Shown: positions 11,325 through 23,787 of the stretch, piece by piece
Layout of the letters: every line of letters starts with the position of its first letter
Numbering within the stretch: position 1 is the stretch's first letter
From: Membranipora membranacea
Taxonomy: Eukaryota > Bryozoa > Gymnolaemata > Cheilostomatida > Membraniporidae
Reading direction: 5' to 3'
NCBI GenBank assembly: GCA_914767715.1
Contig: OU612066.1
Coordinates: forward strand, 22,418,283-22,482,282
Length of the DNA stretch: 64,000 nt
Notes under the pieces: model-generated
The model's input: only the letters and a program-made list of their open reading frames with translations
Told to the model about the DNA's origin: nothing
Database searches by the model: none
Made by a program: the position numbers and the translations under genes

Positions 11325-14300
11325 ATGGCCGTCTCAGTAGCAGAAGATGCACCACATCTGGTAACATGTGGTAACTGCCTCGAGGAAGAGGGGTTTATCC
11401 ATAACCCCATGTTTCTGCCCTGTGCTCATGTCTGCTGTGAGACTTGTCTGAGGAGGCAACTCAAGAAGACTGATGTAATCGAATGTAGGGTTTGTCAGTA
11501 CGTATCAGGTTCACAGAGAGTCTAATATGGCAGTGTTTCTAAGAACAGTCTTGCAACGAGTCTCTGATTTGAACTATCAACTATACATTTTATTGTTGTG
11601 TAGCTCCACATTGATTCAACTTATCTAGTCAGGTGATTAACACCATTAATCTGTAGCCGATTTAAAACATTCCCTTCACATGATTTCCTATTGTCGAGGA
11701 AAGGGGGCGGGGCAGTGTTGGAGGGAGAGCTGGCAGGATAGAATAAGTGGGATGCGTTTCGGGATTGTCTAAGTGGGATAGTTGGCTTCATGGTACTGGC
11801 CACATTGTCGGGAGATAGTAACTCCACTGTATCCTTCACTGATTCAATTGCAACATTACTCCGCTCGATAATTGATTAAGTATGACATAAAGCGCAACAT
11901 TTTTTTATTTGTAGAAACAAGTGCAAGGTGGTTATAGACAAACTTTCTTCAGCCTTAGAGGATGTGCATCCTGCTACATTCTGTGAACCATGTGAGAAAA
12001 CTGGAAAACTCAAGATGACCGCCAACACTTACTGTCTGACCTGTGAACATAAGTACTGTGCTGCTCATCAAAAGGTATATAGTAATCAAGGACTGTAGCT
12101 GTGTGTCTGTTAGGCAATTTTGAGAACTAATTTTGTATTTCGAATGGCATTATCAACGATAGCTATGGAGTGTTTTATGAAGGTGTTAGAGTTAGTGTCT
12201 CTAACTCTAACTCCTTGGTTTTATACATCATAATATTTTAGGGAGCCAAGTCTAAAGGGACAAAGAGAACTATCCTTAAGCTGTTATAAAGAATGAGATT
12301 TTAATAATTTTTTCATTACAGCTTCACATTGAGCTAAACTGGCATCACGAGACTCAGAGTATAAAAGAATACATGAGATCAACCTCAACAGTAGATCAGC
12401 AGAAGTTCTGTGAGACTCATAAGGATCAAGTAATCACTTTTGGATGTGCTAAGTGCTGGAAGGTTTACTGTGTGTACTGCGTGTCTACTGTAACTGGAAA
12501 TTGTGAAAGTGGTGAGATATATGTAATTCCGCATCATCATATTATTATTGTATATACAGCAACAGATTGGATAACGGTTTTAGTTTCTAAACACATTAAA
12601 AACAACTCAAATTGTGCGCCCTTCTAATCTAAGAGGACAACTCTCTTGGTTACACAAAGAAAAGTCCTAGATTTTCGCTGAGATTGCTTACAACACAAAT
12701 TTCTGACTCTATTCACCTTAATCATAACTGTCTGCCAAAAATAACTGGAAAAGGGGTTTCGACCTATTAAGATAGTTAATATTTTTTTCCCAATTTCCAA
12801 AGTTGACACCACAAGGAGTTTGCTGAGTCCATTCTGAGAGTTTGTGAGAAAAATACCCAAGGCTCGATGTCATGGGAATAACTCATATGAGATGCATAAA
12901 GAGAGTTGGAAATGGTAAAATTCTAGGATTTTCCTTATCATAATTATTAGGTATTATTGAACTGTTGAAATTAAGATAAATCTGATCTGATATGTGTTTT
13001 TTTTTGACAGCAACTAGTGTTATCCTGAGCGCGCGAGAAAATAAATCTTTTTGCCTTGCATTTATATCACATCATATTTATTGGTAGATGGATGTGTAAG
13101 GAGCGGGTCACTGATACAAGACGGCTGGTATCTGATCCCTGGCATAAAAGTTGGTGTCAGGAAGGGCATTCGTATGATGACCAAAGACACAGGCTATCAT
13201 AGCTATTGACAGGTGTTTTTTAGCTATTCAGATTACAATCTAAAAGGGAGGTCATTATTTTACAACTCAAGCATTTTTCTCTGTCTTTCTAGCAGGATCT
13301 TCCCACAAGCTTTTACCTCTCAAAGAGCTGACAGCTGAGGTGAAGAAAGCATTTGAGCCGAAACAAGCAGAAGCTGAGGAGTTGTTTGATAAATGGTCAG
13401 CTGTGATGAAGGAGGCAGCGATCACTCTGTCTAACTGGGATACAAAAACTGAGGAAGGAGTCGGACTTATTGATGATACAGAGGAGAAACAGGTATTGTT
13501 ATCACAGTCATAATGAATAAATGAAAAAGATTTTGTTGATACCTTATCGATAGGTATTGGAAGAGAATACAAAATGTTATAACACTGAATCTTGATGAAA
13601 TACAACTCAGCGTGAGATAGTTAGGTTTGACCGGTCGAAATTTACTGTGAAAAGAGGTCGTCTTTCACTTATTGCCTACCAAATAGATACAAGATATCGG
13701 AGAGAAATATGGAAAGTTGAAGGAGGAGTATATCACAAATAGAAGCAGCACTAAAGCTAAGCTGACAGAATACATAGAGAAGGATGCTGGACTAAAACTC
13801 ACTGAGTTTCATGAGCAGATTAAAGCTTTCCGGTCTGATCTATCTAAACAAAACTGTGTAAGTTGTTCAACCATTTTGGAGGTTGTGAGTCTTTCACTGC
13901 TTTTGTCCTATTTAGGGTAGCAAAGACGATTGAATATATCAAGTTGTCCTCTCATTGACATTGAGGGCGCAACTGCAAAATAATGTTTTATCGTTTATTT
14001 GGTCGGAGGCTTGAAAAGACAGGCTACCCAACTCAAGCTTCGTCAGTTGTTGCAATATCAGTTTCACATGAAATTAATGCCTTTATAGTAGTAGATCACC
14101 ATATAAGTCAGTAAAAGCTTTCTGAAACCAAAACTCCACCCATTTGTAAAGTTTATTGTGAAATTTCCAAAAGAAAAAAGTCTGGGTACCAGTCTTCAAC
14201 GAAAACATTTCTTAATTTCCTAATTTTCTTTATTATAGTAGCTATAAATTAACATACACATCGAATTGCCTTCTTATTTTACAGGTTGATTTGCTGCGAA

Positions 14301-15711
14301 CAAAGAAGATATTAGAGACTAAACTGGATGATATGGCTGTTGACGAATTCAAAGGTCTAGTGGTGGAAAATCAACTGAATATCCAGACCAATGGTATATA
14401 TGTTTTTCCTGCTGCTTCAATCGTCATCTCGCCATCTTGCCACCCTCCACGTTATAATGCTATGAAAATTTGCGTGCAAACCTGCAAAGTGATTAATTGA
14501 TGCAATAAGTTTGAAGTGGAAATGTTGGGCTCTGCTCTGAGCCACTAACTGAGGAACAAACCTGATAATGCGAAGGATGGAATTAATCCTAGTGAACGAT
14601 TTGTTTTAATTTGTTATATTTCAGAATCTGACACCACAGAGATAAACGCTGCTCTGGTTCCGACCGACGACTTTTTGATCGGTGATGACCTCATGAGAAG
14701 TAGAAGACCTCCGACCTCAATGAGGCTGGTGAAGCAGCTTGCAAACAACTATTGCTACACGTCATGTAGTTATAAAGGTGTGACTTATGTAGGTCTCGAC
14801 TTTGGCTCAATCAACAGAATAGATGAAGCTGGTAACAAGACATCAGACTTCATCAAACTTCCCAGTAACATCATCACCATAAGAGCTCATCAGGATCGAC
14901 TCTACATTCTCATGTACGGACAGCCTTACAAGATCTATGTGTATGATCTAAATGGTCAACAGATCACATCCTGGGATCACTCAGCCAGCAATGACAATAA
15001 CTATGGGAACAAACTTTGTGTTATAAGAAACCAGATACTTGTTCCTGATGCCACCAATAAGAGAATCATTAACTATAATCTCAACGGGAAAGTGATGAGA
15101 CGGATTCCATGTGCTAAGATCCCGCCCAACACCCACATATCCATGTGTTCAGCAGGAGCAGACTCTGTCATCATCACCACACGCTCACCTACTCAGGTCT
15201 TCAAGTTCAACATGAGCACAGAGACAGTACTCTGGACAACAAGCCTCACAGCAGGACCATACTCTGTAGCCTGCAGTAATGATGTAGTACTGGTCAGTGG
15301 AAATGGATTCAGCGACAGTAAGAGAGGTGTATGGATAGAAGTTCTAAATACAGCGACTGGTAAGAATTTTACTCGTTAAATTATATTATATACATGTAGG
15401 TCTTTCGTATAACAATAGAGTACTACAAAGTCCTGGTTAAATTAGTTAGGGATTAGGGGATCAGTATCCTCATCGAAGCAACCAAACCACCAGTTAAATG
15501 TACGGATTTTGTTACCTTGTATTGTGCGGTCTAATGTATGCGCATACTTTCTTATCCTCTATTGCAAATTTCAGGTGAACACATTACAGAATTTAACGAT
15601 CAAGAAGGAGTGCGGACTCAAGTGTTTGATTTATGGACAGAGAATAACAGGCTGCTGGTGCCCAGCTATCATCAGAGCTCTGTGCTGTGTTATGAACTTC
15701 TCTATGATTAA
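11325..15711 (+). CDS. TRIM-like RING E3 ubiquitin ligase, copy A
   Basis: Eight exons: 11325-11497, 11915-12074, 12322-12511, 13296-13492, 13687-13857, 14285-14393, 14625-15359, 15575-15711. All introns are GT-AG, the frame stays open, and the product is 623 residues. Order of domains: a C3HC4 RING (C15, C18, C33, H35, C38, C41, C54, C57); B-box 1 (C81, C84, C98, C101, C106, H109); B-box 2 (C141, H144, C153, C156, C161, C164); a charged helical coiled coil at about 176-333; an acidic linker; and a C-terminal beta-propeller-like domain of roughly 260 residues. RING plus B-boxes plus coiled coil is the TRIM arrangement, which transfers ubiquitin from an E2, and the propeller would choose the substrate. 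The ATG at 11325 is the only one common to all three copies. The paralogues show only non-ATG codons further upstream. Immune or antiviral duty is inference from tandem duplication. Confidence 0.92.
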
Positions 15712-16540
15712 TGTTTAGCTTTTAGTAACTTTATATAGGCGGCGAACTTATATATAAATTATGCTTCACCCAAAACTGTTGCCCACTTGATGATTCTATT
15801 TCGTATAAACAAAATTTAGTTTTGGATATTTTGAGGTCAACCTTATCAGCATAAAGCTCACCACCATCAAGGCCGATAAACTTTACACTTTATAGAGTTT
15901 AAACCAAGTTAAATCATTAACTATTGGCAGTTGATTGCATTGTTTTCAAAAGTGTTATGCTAACATTTCCCCGCCTAGTTATTACATTCCATTTACAGTA
16001 ATTTCAAAAGTTTTCCAGCTATAATTTGTTTAAAAAGATTTATGCATTTATGCCTGTAATCAACAAGACCCAAATACGACCTTAGTGGTTAGTCTGAGCA
16101 GGGAGAGGGGAATTCAATTTTTACTGGACTGAGCCCCTATTGATAGCTTTTAACCTATTTAATTTCCACCATAAGTAAGCTGTTTACTCCATGATTTATT
16201 TCCATTTCACACAAAAAATACAGATTTAAACTTATTTAAATTCAACTGCATGAGCAAGTATTTCCGGCGCAACAGTACTGTCCCCCAAAGTCCACATGTT
16301 CTGATAGGATGGTACTGCAATTGTAACTAGCAGTAGACAAAAGATAGAGATTCTTCAAGTCATCAAGAGAAGTCATCAAGCCCTTTTGAATCCAGCTTGA
16401 ATATATATGTTAAGGCTTTCCGGCGAGTCAACATAAACGCAAGCGCTACAGTCAGGATGGAGAACATCATTACAGTTAAAATAAGCAGTACTGTATTTTA
16501 GAAAAACACGCATTATACCATTATATTATATTAATAACAA
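15712..16540. other. 3' flank of TRIM copy A, conserved among units
   Basis: 3' untranslated and intergenic sequence shared with units 2 and 3. A TATAAA word stands where the other copies have AATAAA. Confidence 0.4.
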
Positions 16541-16541
16541 C

Positions 16542-16832
16542 ATGGCAACTTTGGGAACAGGAGGTTTTCCAGAGCACCATGCTGATAGATACAATAAAAT
16601 ATTCTATGCATTGATGCCCGAAAGGTGTCGACAAGAAAGGCAGTGGTTTCAAGACAGATTGACCAGCTTCCTTTCTATTGTTTCTTCAAAATGGACAAAT
16701 CTATGTATACAACCTTTGCTCTATACTGTAAGTATCAATTGGATCGCTGATGATTCTGATATTTCCGAAGTACAACAAGAAATATGTGAGATCATGGATA
16801 AACTCACTCCGCAGACAGTTTCAATGCTTTAA
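16542..16832 (+). CDS. Short conserved open frame of unknown meaning (96 codons)
   Basis: An ATG-led frame shared with unit 2 (32795-33052) and, broken, unit 3 (about 50612-50760, where the ATG is TTG). In unit 2 a 10-bp insertion shifts the end of the frame. A consensus GTAAGT follows LLYT, so it could also be a first exon. Most differences between units 1 and 2 change the amino acid, which argues against strong protein constraint. On the opposite strand just upstream (about 16400-16500, 32667-32760) a hydrophobic ILTV-rich frame is also conserved. I do not recognise either and call this weakly. Confidence 0.25.
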   Translation: MATLGTGGFPEHHADRYNKIFYALMPERCRQERQWFQDRLTSFLSIVSSKWTNLCIQPLLYTVSINWIADDSDISEVQQEICEIMDKLTPQTVSML

Positions 16833-18230
16833 ACAGGGTTAATAACTCATGCTCAGGATCTTTAGTGTCATGAGCTAGTTTTAGATTATGAAGTACATGA
16901 TGTGAATGCTGATGGCAGCATTGTAAGTATAGCAAGACCCGCAGGCAGCGAGAATTGTTGACAGACATCAGTTCACATTCCATAAGTGTAACCTAATAGT
17001 AGATTTGAACCGTATTCTTTGCAAGTATGAATATGTGTCGGGTAAAACGACCCACGCAACAGACTGAAACATCTATTGCCCACTCAGATGGTCTCTGGAA
17101 AGCAATAAACAAAAGCCTTCACTGGTAAATATTTGCTTGTTGTGCAATGGAGAGTTGTCTCCTCATTGATTATTTTGAGACAGCTCTAAACAGGAAATGT
17201 ATGATCGGCCATTTTAGAACTTATGCAGACAACATGACATTTGATTCCATCTGCATAAGCTGCTTTCTTTTAGAATTGTTTAATTATTTAAACAAATGTC
17301 TGTATGTATTAATTAATAAGTGAAAACATGAAAAATAGCTGCAACCAATTAACTAACCTTCATTACTGAAGCTTCTGGTACTGAACTCTACTTGGGTCTT
17401 GGAGAGAGTGATGTTTGTCATAAAAAATTGCCCTGCTATTATTATTAATTATTATGATGGGAATGCTCTAGTCAATTTCATATTGTATAATTTATACCTC
17501 GCTTAATTAGTAATGACCCAGCACAGACAGCAGGTCACTGACAGTTGACTTGATGAGTTGCAGCCTTGTGTGTGTGCAATGAACTCCCTCATTGGTGTGT
17601 GGTTTGTGTTTGTTGTGGTGAAGATGTGAAGCTGTGCATGAACCAAGTTATCGCAGCTGCGCAGCTTCTGCACCCGCCAAATGCGTTGCTCAGATGAGTC
17701 ACTTCTCTCTCATTGGTCAGAACATACTTGCCAAGTCTCCCGATTTAGGCGTGACCCTCCAGATTTTCACACCCACCTCCCACTTTTTGTAAATCTCACT
17801 ATTTCCTCCAGATTTTAGAGAAAACAGTCCAATCGCAATTTTTTGATAGTTATCCAAGCACATGTTGTTGTTGACTAGTTACTGTTAAGGTCTTTGCACA
17901 CAAAATTGAAAAGAATTATCAAATTTAACAATCCTAACAAATTTACCTGTTTTGTTAAGATTCAGCCTATTATTGTAAATGACCAATAGCATCCTCTCAT
18001 AACTCACAACACTGACTGTCATTGGTCACAATATAAAGTAGCTAGTCAAATGCATACCTTTAGTTTTCATTTCCTTTCAGATCACACATTTTTTAGTATT
18101 AATTTTGTACTCACTGTCTACACTAGTTAAATTTAAGGGAAGGAAAATAGAAACCTAATAATTCCAAAGGTAGGTCCACTACAATTTAACAAATCTCGGA
18201 CCAAAGACTTTGAAACATATTTAATGTTAG
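16833..18230. other. Intergenic spacer, partly shared with unit 2
   Basis: Homologous to 33.08-34.19 kb up to about 17515, then unit-specific. No coding signal. Confidence 0.4.
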
Positions 18231-18499
18231 TCAAACAAAAATAAAGTAGCCTACCTTATCTGGATTCTCCCTGCTGTGACTGAGCACCATTTCAGATCTT
18301 GATGATGCATGGGCACTTGTAGCCTGTCTTGACAGGCAAAGGCCCCTGGGACTTACATGCCTCCACTTTGCCAATGGGGTGTTTGATACTGGACATTGAC
18401 AATGTAAAGGCATGTATGTAATTGTTTGAAGTATTTCACTTCACCTCAGTTTGATATTTTAGTACTAGTACAAACATGAAATTATTTGGGGTCAAATAT

Positions 18500-18985
18500 A
18501 CCTTTTAAGCCCTTCCTAGTGGCTTGAAATGCTCTCAGAGCTTCTGCAGACGGGGCTCCGCCCCGTACCCCGTTGGGGGGCTCACACCGCCCCCCAAACC
18601 CCCAGGTGGGAGACTCGGGTGCTTCGCACCCTCGAAGCACCACGTTGTGGTGCAGTATCGCCTTAAAATGGAATCTCCCTATTTTGTATTTAGATTACTT
18701 GGCAAGTATGGGTCAGAATATTATATTCTGACCAAGGCGGGGAAGGTGTGGGTGTGTCCATACACCGGGCTTTTGATTGGCTTGTCCAGCTCAAGGTCAA
18801 AAGTCAAACTCTGTATGTACCATAATTCTTCACTTGGGAAAAGTAAAAACGCTCCAGTTATAAAGCACCCATTTGAAAAAAAAGTTGGGATTAGAACCCA
18901 CAACATTCTTAATAAACAGTGATTACAAGGCAGACGCTCTACACACTGAGCTATTCAGCCTGGCTTGCATAGACTTAGATTGACG
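18500..18985 (-). repeat. tRNA-derived SINE with GC-rich hairpin tail
   Basis: Read on the - strand, an A-box (TAGCTCAGTGTGTAGAGC, 18936-18953) and a perfect B-box (GGGTTCTAATCCC, 18887-18899) are present. No acceptor stem pairs, so it is a SINE head rather than a tRNA. About 230 bp further into the body lie four small GC-rich hairpins (18550-18566, 18573-18597, 18617-18631, 18637-18653), far richer in G+C than anything nearby. Confidence 0.6.
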
Positions 18986-19351
18986 GAAATCTGTGTTCCG
19001 TGATTGCTAATATACGCCACTGGAAGCTGAAGTATACATAGTAGTAATTAAATTGGAGTTCAGATAAAATAGTTGACTTTTGTTGAATGCACTCAGTGGT
19101 GATCAGTAGGCATTCAATACCTATCTCATTTTCATAGCTATCTATTGTTGCAGATTAAATTGATGGATGTGTTTTTTTTCTGCTGAAATTGATAGAAACA
19201 TCTTTACTCACTTCGTTGTGAATAATTTGGTCCAATGTTGTTCCTCGTAAGAAAATGTCTAATTTGATGAACAACAAAGTTATCCTCTTCTGCTTTTTCA
19301 AAGTAGGAGGACAATTCCTATCCTAATAACAGCAGAGAGTTTGGGACCATA

Positions 19352-19412
19352 GGCATCTGGGGATACAAGCATGGACATTGGCAATGTATACATGCTTGTC
19401 ACGCCAGATGCC
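19352..19412. repeat. 61-bp near-perfect palindrome
   Basis: Arms GGCATCTGGGGATACAAGCA and its near complement flank a centre ACATTGGCAATGT. A related palindrome with the same outer word and centre is at 51848-51911. Confidence 0.65.
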
Positions 19413-20339
19413 CATGTTTGGGACATAGGAGCCGGGAGTTTGCTCTGACTCGGTGATTAGTAACACTAACACGACCGGGGTTCGAGTGATCTTGGCGAAT
19501 TGAGTGACTACGCACAATAATGCTCATAGTCAAATGATTATTGCAAATACTCTGTTTATGTGATCTTTGAGGTGTTTGAGTGATAAGGTGATTCTTGCAA
19601 TTATTATATCCAAGCAGATATCAAAATATATAAATTAAGGTATAGGTTCAGCAAAGAGTCTTTACGCTTAATCCGATCCGAGGTTGAATTTATGTAATCT
19701 TTTTTCTGGATTGTGAACAAACAATTCTCATTTATACATATTTTCACTGAACATAACAAAATCTCATTTATATAACCGATTTTGGAGATTATAAACTGTT
19801 TTTTTTTCGCCATTTTTAATTCTGCTTGCGTCCCATTAGTTCCCAAAATTCTCTAATTTCATCTTTTCAAGGTACCATTTTAACCCGGAATCACCCCAAA
19901 AACAAAGCATTATTGCAAACTTAGGGTAGTCAGCTGACTAGAAAACTATTTGATACCGCAATCAGTTCGAGACGAGATTGCCAAATACCCAGCTTATGTG
20001 ATGGTGTATCCACATCATATCATAGATATTGTCCAGCTTCCTCGTGTAATGATTGGTACAATACAATATGAAACGAACTAGGCCATACAATGTAGTTCTT
20101 ATCCACAACAATAAAGTTTAGTACACAAGCACTCTGAGTTAGTCATTTTTTGTTATGATTGAGAATCCCTCTATTTTTCAGGAAAAATCTGAAGCAGTAG
20201 GATTTATATCTAATCAGATATAACTTGGTAGGCCTCTGTCTGACCTGTAGGGATTTAAAAAACGGAAGCACAGATTAGGAGATTCATCACGATGACTTAA
20301 CTCATAATTATACATACTAATAGGATCAAAGAAAGGTGT

Positions 20340-20625
20340 TTCGGCTTGTCGCGGAATCATTTCTAATCACGGATTATACGACAGCTCCAGTATGGATTAT
20401 TCATCAAGATACTACAGTAATACGGCTAACTATAATAGGAGTTTATGAATATCAGACGTACTCAGTTAATACATGATAAAACATGAGCTCTAAATGACTC
20501 TCGTCTCCCAAAGATATGAAACAAAAATCAGGATATTAATGATGTATAAGATCAGTCCGGAATTATTTCTACTCTTGGATTATGTGGCTGCTCCTGTATG
20601 GATTATTCTTCAAGATTTTTCAGAC
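20340..20625. repeat. Pair of related 60-bp blocks, unit 1
   Basis: Two imperfect copies of a block that ends in ATGGATTATTCATCAAGA or ATGGATTATTCTTCAAGA. The same pair occurs in unit 2 (about 39278-39550) and unit 3 (about 53800-54005). In one + frame all copies read FL-x2-DY-x(T/A)AP-x-WII-x-QD. No splice-linked gene was found around them. Confidence 0.5.
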
Positions 20626-20973
20626 CTCTATGTCAGTACACCCGCACATATATGGTGAGTTTTGGTTTCGACCTCTCCCAATTTCAATACAAGATAGGTT
20701 ATTTGACTTTCCATAATTTTTATATTGGTACAGTAAAACACATGCAAGAAATGACTGAAGCTGCAAAATGCAAATGACAGGGTACGCTTCTACCCAATAA
20801 TGCATTGAAATATTGGAAACAAATTTGTAATCAGCACAGCCATAAAGATAATATGTATAATGGAAAGTCGCATTTAATATTCCATAAGAAAACTACACAA
20901 AAACTGGACCATGTACATAAAATAGCCTGTGAGCCAGTATGAGTGTAAACAAAAAAATATATATAGGGAGACA

Positions 20974-23787
20974 CTATGAGACAATCCTGCTTAGAGTGTT
21001 TCTCACAACACTCTTGAGAAACTTAAAATATTTGGTAACTCTTCTCTTTATACCATGCTGGGTTCTGCGCGTAGCCGATAACTTGGTAGTGGCCTGAGAG
21101 CGTTTCTCACAGACTCGTAATTTATCACTAGATGTATCACACGGAATATGAGAGCTTTCCTGATGCACACATATAGCTGGTTCAGGTTTTATTTCCTCAT
21201 CGGTTTCGCAAATCATCTCTACTGAATCTGAAATCAGGTTAAGTTTGTGTCAATGCATGCCCTCCATACCTGCTAATATGTTTGTTTATTGATTTCACTA
21301 CCTCTGGTTCAAAGATTGACAGCCCCAATGGTCATTGTTTCAGAGTTCATGATTAAAGCTTGGCAAATTGGACACATATTATTTTTGTTATCCTTCTTCC
21401 ATCTGACAGAAATTATCAAATCTAATCAAATGTGTAAAAGTTTCTCACTCACCCAGTAGAACTGCAAGGGTATCATTCTGTTGCTCCTGTATTTCACTCT
21501 CCGACCAATCTTCAGAATGTACAATTTCAGCTCTGTAAAATAGAAAGGGGACAGCTCATAATACTGATGTTTCCCCCTTTTCAGATTTTCAACGTATATA
21601 TTGTTCACAGGCATTAGTAGTTGGGTGGTAGCTTCATATAGTCATTACGAAGAAAATGGGGATAAATGATATTACTGTTCGCTACAGATTCTTTTGTGTG
21701 GTCAGGTCTTTGGATCAGAAGAAAAGTACAAAAATGGGAACATATTATATCGATGCCTGGATTCTCTCATGAAATAACCTAATGGTAACATAGTTATGAG
21801 TGTTGTCCATTACATTGCATTGTGGTATACTTTTTAATATCGACAATTGAAAATATATACTAGATGTGATACAAAATATTCCTTGAAACTCACACAACAT
21901 GGTCCTTTGCGATGGTCTGATAGAATAGTGTTGAGAGTGATGTGTCTAGTTTAGGTTGTGTTAGTTCATTTGTGAACTCAAGGAGACTAAGATTCAATGG
22001 TGTTTCTAATTCATCTTCAGGATACTCAAAGCTGTCATTATGTAGAGATGACCTATGCCTCAAATCATCCTCGAAGCTCTGCCAAAAGGACGTATCAAAC
22101 ACTCCAGGACTAGAAAGTAACACAATTATAACCCTATATATGAAGTGAACAAAAGCAGACAGTGGTTGATCAGTTTCCAGATTTGGACATATTTCCATAC
22201 AAGTTTTTCTAGCTGTTTGGAAAGAGTTGATTTGTGTTCGTGTTCAGTGAGATACGCCTAGCAGTGACTGCCAAATTACATCACAGATCGGAGCTTAGCC
22301 AGTTCACCACATACTATCAATAATTGGATCTTATAAAGAAGATTTTAAATGCATAAATAAATATATAGTGAAGAACTATAAAATACTCACATTACATCAT
22401 GTGCCATAGTTTGATAAGTCGGGATTTGCAATGATAAGACATGATTATTTATTCGAAGAGAATCTTCTACTAGCTGATTGAGGCTGTCGGTGAGCTGTGT
22501 AGTCAATAATATGTCTGTAGTACACTCGTCATCACATGAGAAGGGAAAGTCAGCATCCAAGACGTCTGCGAGATCTGAGAATGTAAGAACTTATATGCAA
22601 AATTTCAGATTTCGCTATCGATGCCCCATTTTAAGCGGGAGCATCTTGATAAAAGCGAGTGTATATCTAAGTCTGACCTCTTGTTCTGTCATATGGTTAT
22701 CTTTCTATCAGGTTGGGTCTGCTCTATAATTGTGTACTGCAGAGCTATATATTTAGCACTGTTCTATTTTGCAATCAGTGCATCGTTCATACGTATCAAT
22801 CCAATTCCGTTATTGCAATCATGAAATTCTTCAGCGCTGACATGAAACAAAACTTTAAACAGAAGCTTAGCATTGGATAGATAACTCCCAAATAACCGTT
22901 TATATTAGGATAATTACCATCAGAGGATTGGCACATCTGATCTTCATCCCAGACACTTCCCTCCTCAGACTCGTATCCACCATCTGACTCTGTAAATTAA
23001 ATGTGTTATGATAAGGTTTCTAAAAAGAATTAGTTGTCATAATAATATATGGTTGGACTTTTGAATTGAGTGCAATAAACCATGTCTGAGCTTCTATAGC
23101 TGACAGCAGACCTTCTGCTGTGGGACTGAGTTCCATTCCAAGCTGAGAATTAGCAGGTTCAATGCTTCATATCTTCATCATGACAATGATGTGTCATTCA
23201 AGATCGACCATTTTTCGGTTCCCCTAACTCACACTAACCTTTCTGGCTTTTGCAGAAAAATACATCCTCTAAATCTCTCACATCCAGCTGCTGGCCCTTT
23301 TGATCATCATCGATATCACTCCACAACCTCGTGCTAACTACCACACTACTACAATGATTGAAATGTGTGATATGTTTTTTAACTCCTACTGATAAAGTCA
23401 CCTAGTAGTATCACTACCGCTTGTACTACTTTCTCATTGTGTCGTTGTGCACTCAGAAGGCAGCGATTGCATCATCTTTAATAGCGTAACGCCACTGATG
23501 ACGCATCATCTTTGGGAAAAACCTGATGGCCTTTTTTGGAGTTCACAGTCCGGGCCTAGGTCATGTTTTAATATGTGCATTGATAAGTAATCTAAATATT
23601 TATATAGCTTTTCCCCTAGCAAATTCAGCCAAATCCAAAATATAATGAATTATTCATGCCCACAGCTAAAGAGTCACAATCTTGCCTACTATAAATTTAA
23701 TAACAGCAGTAATGAGAATGATGATTTAACTTACATGGTAGTTCTGTACATTTCTTGTTGTTGATAATATTGGTTATAGGAAGACAT
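20974..23787 (-). CDS. Acidic protein of unknown function, intact copy (unit 1)
   Basis: Seven exons on the - strand: 23735-23787, 23239-23348, 22918-22989, 22391-22574, 21894-22109, 21453-21532, 20974-21227. Introns are GT-AG, phases match across the paralogues, and the product is 322 residues. I do not recognise the family. It is strongly acidic and serine-rich in exons 2-6 (LWSDIDDD, SDGGYESEEGSV, DELETPLNLSLLEF) with a Y/Q-rich start and a basic last 35 residues (KRR, YFKFLKSVVRN). There is no signal peptide or membrane segment. An acidic body with a basic tail would suit a nuclear or adaptor protein, but that is a guess. Conservation of exon borders and frame between units 1 and 2 supports a real gene. 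It is convergent with TRIM copy A. Confidence 0.75.

Noticed and set aside
18887-18966. tRNA gene on the - strand
   Set aside because: A- and B-boxes are good, but the acceptor stem is absent and extra bases follow the anticodon region.
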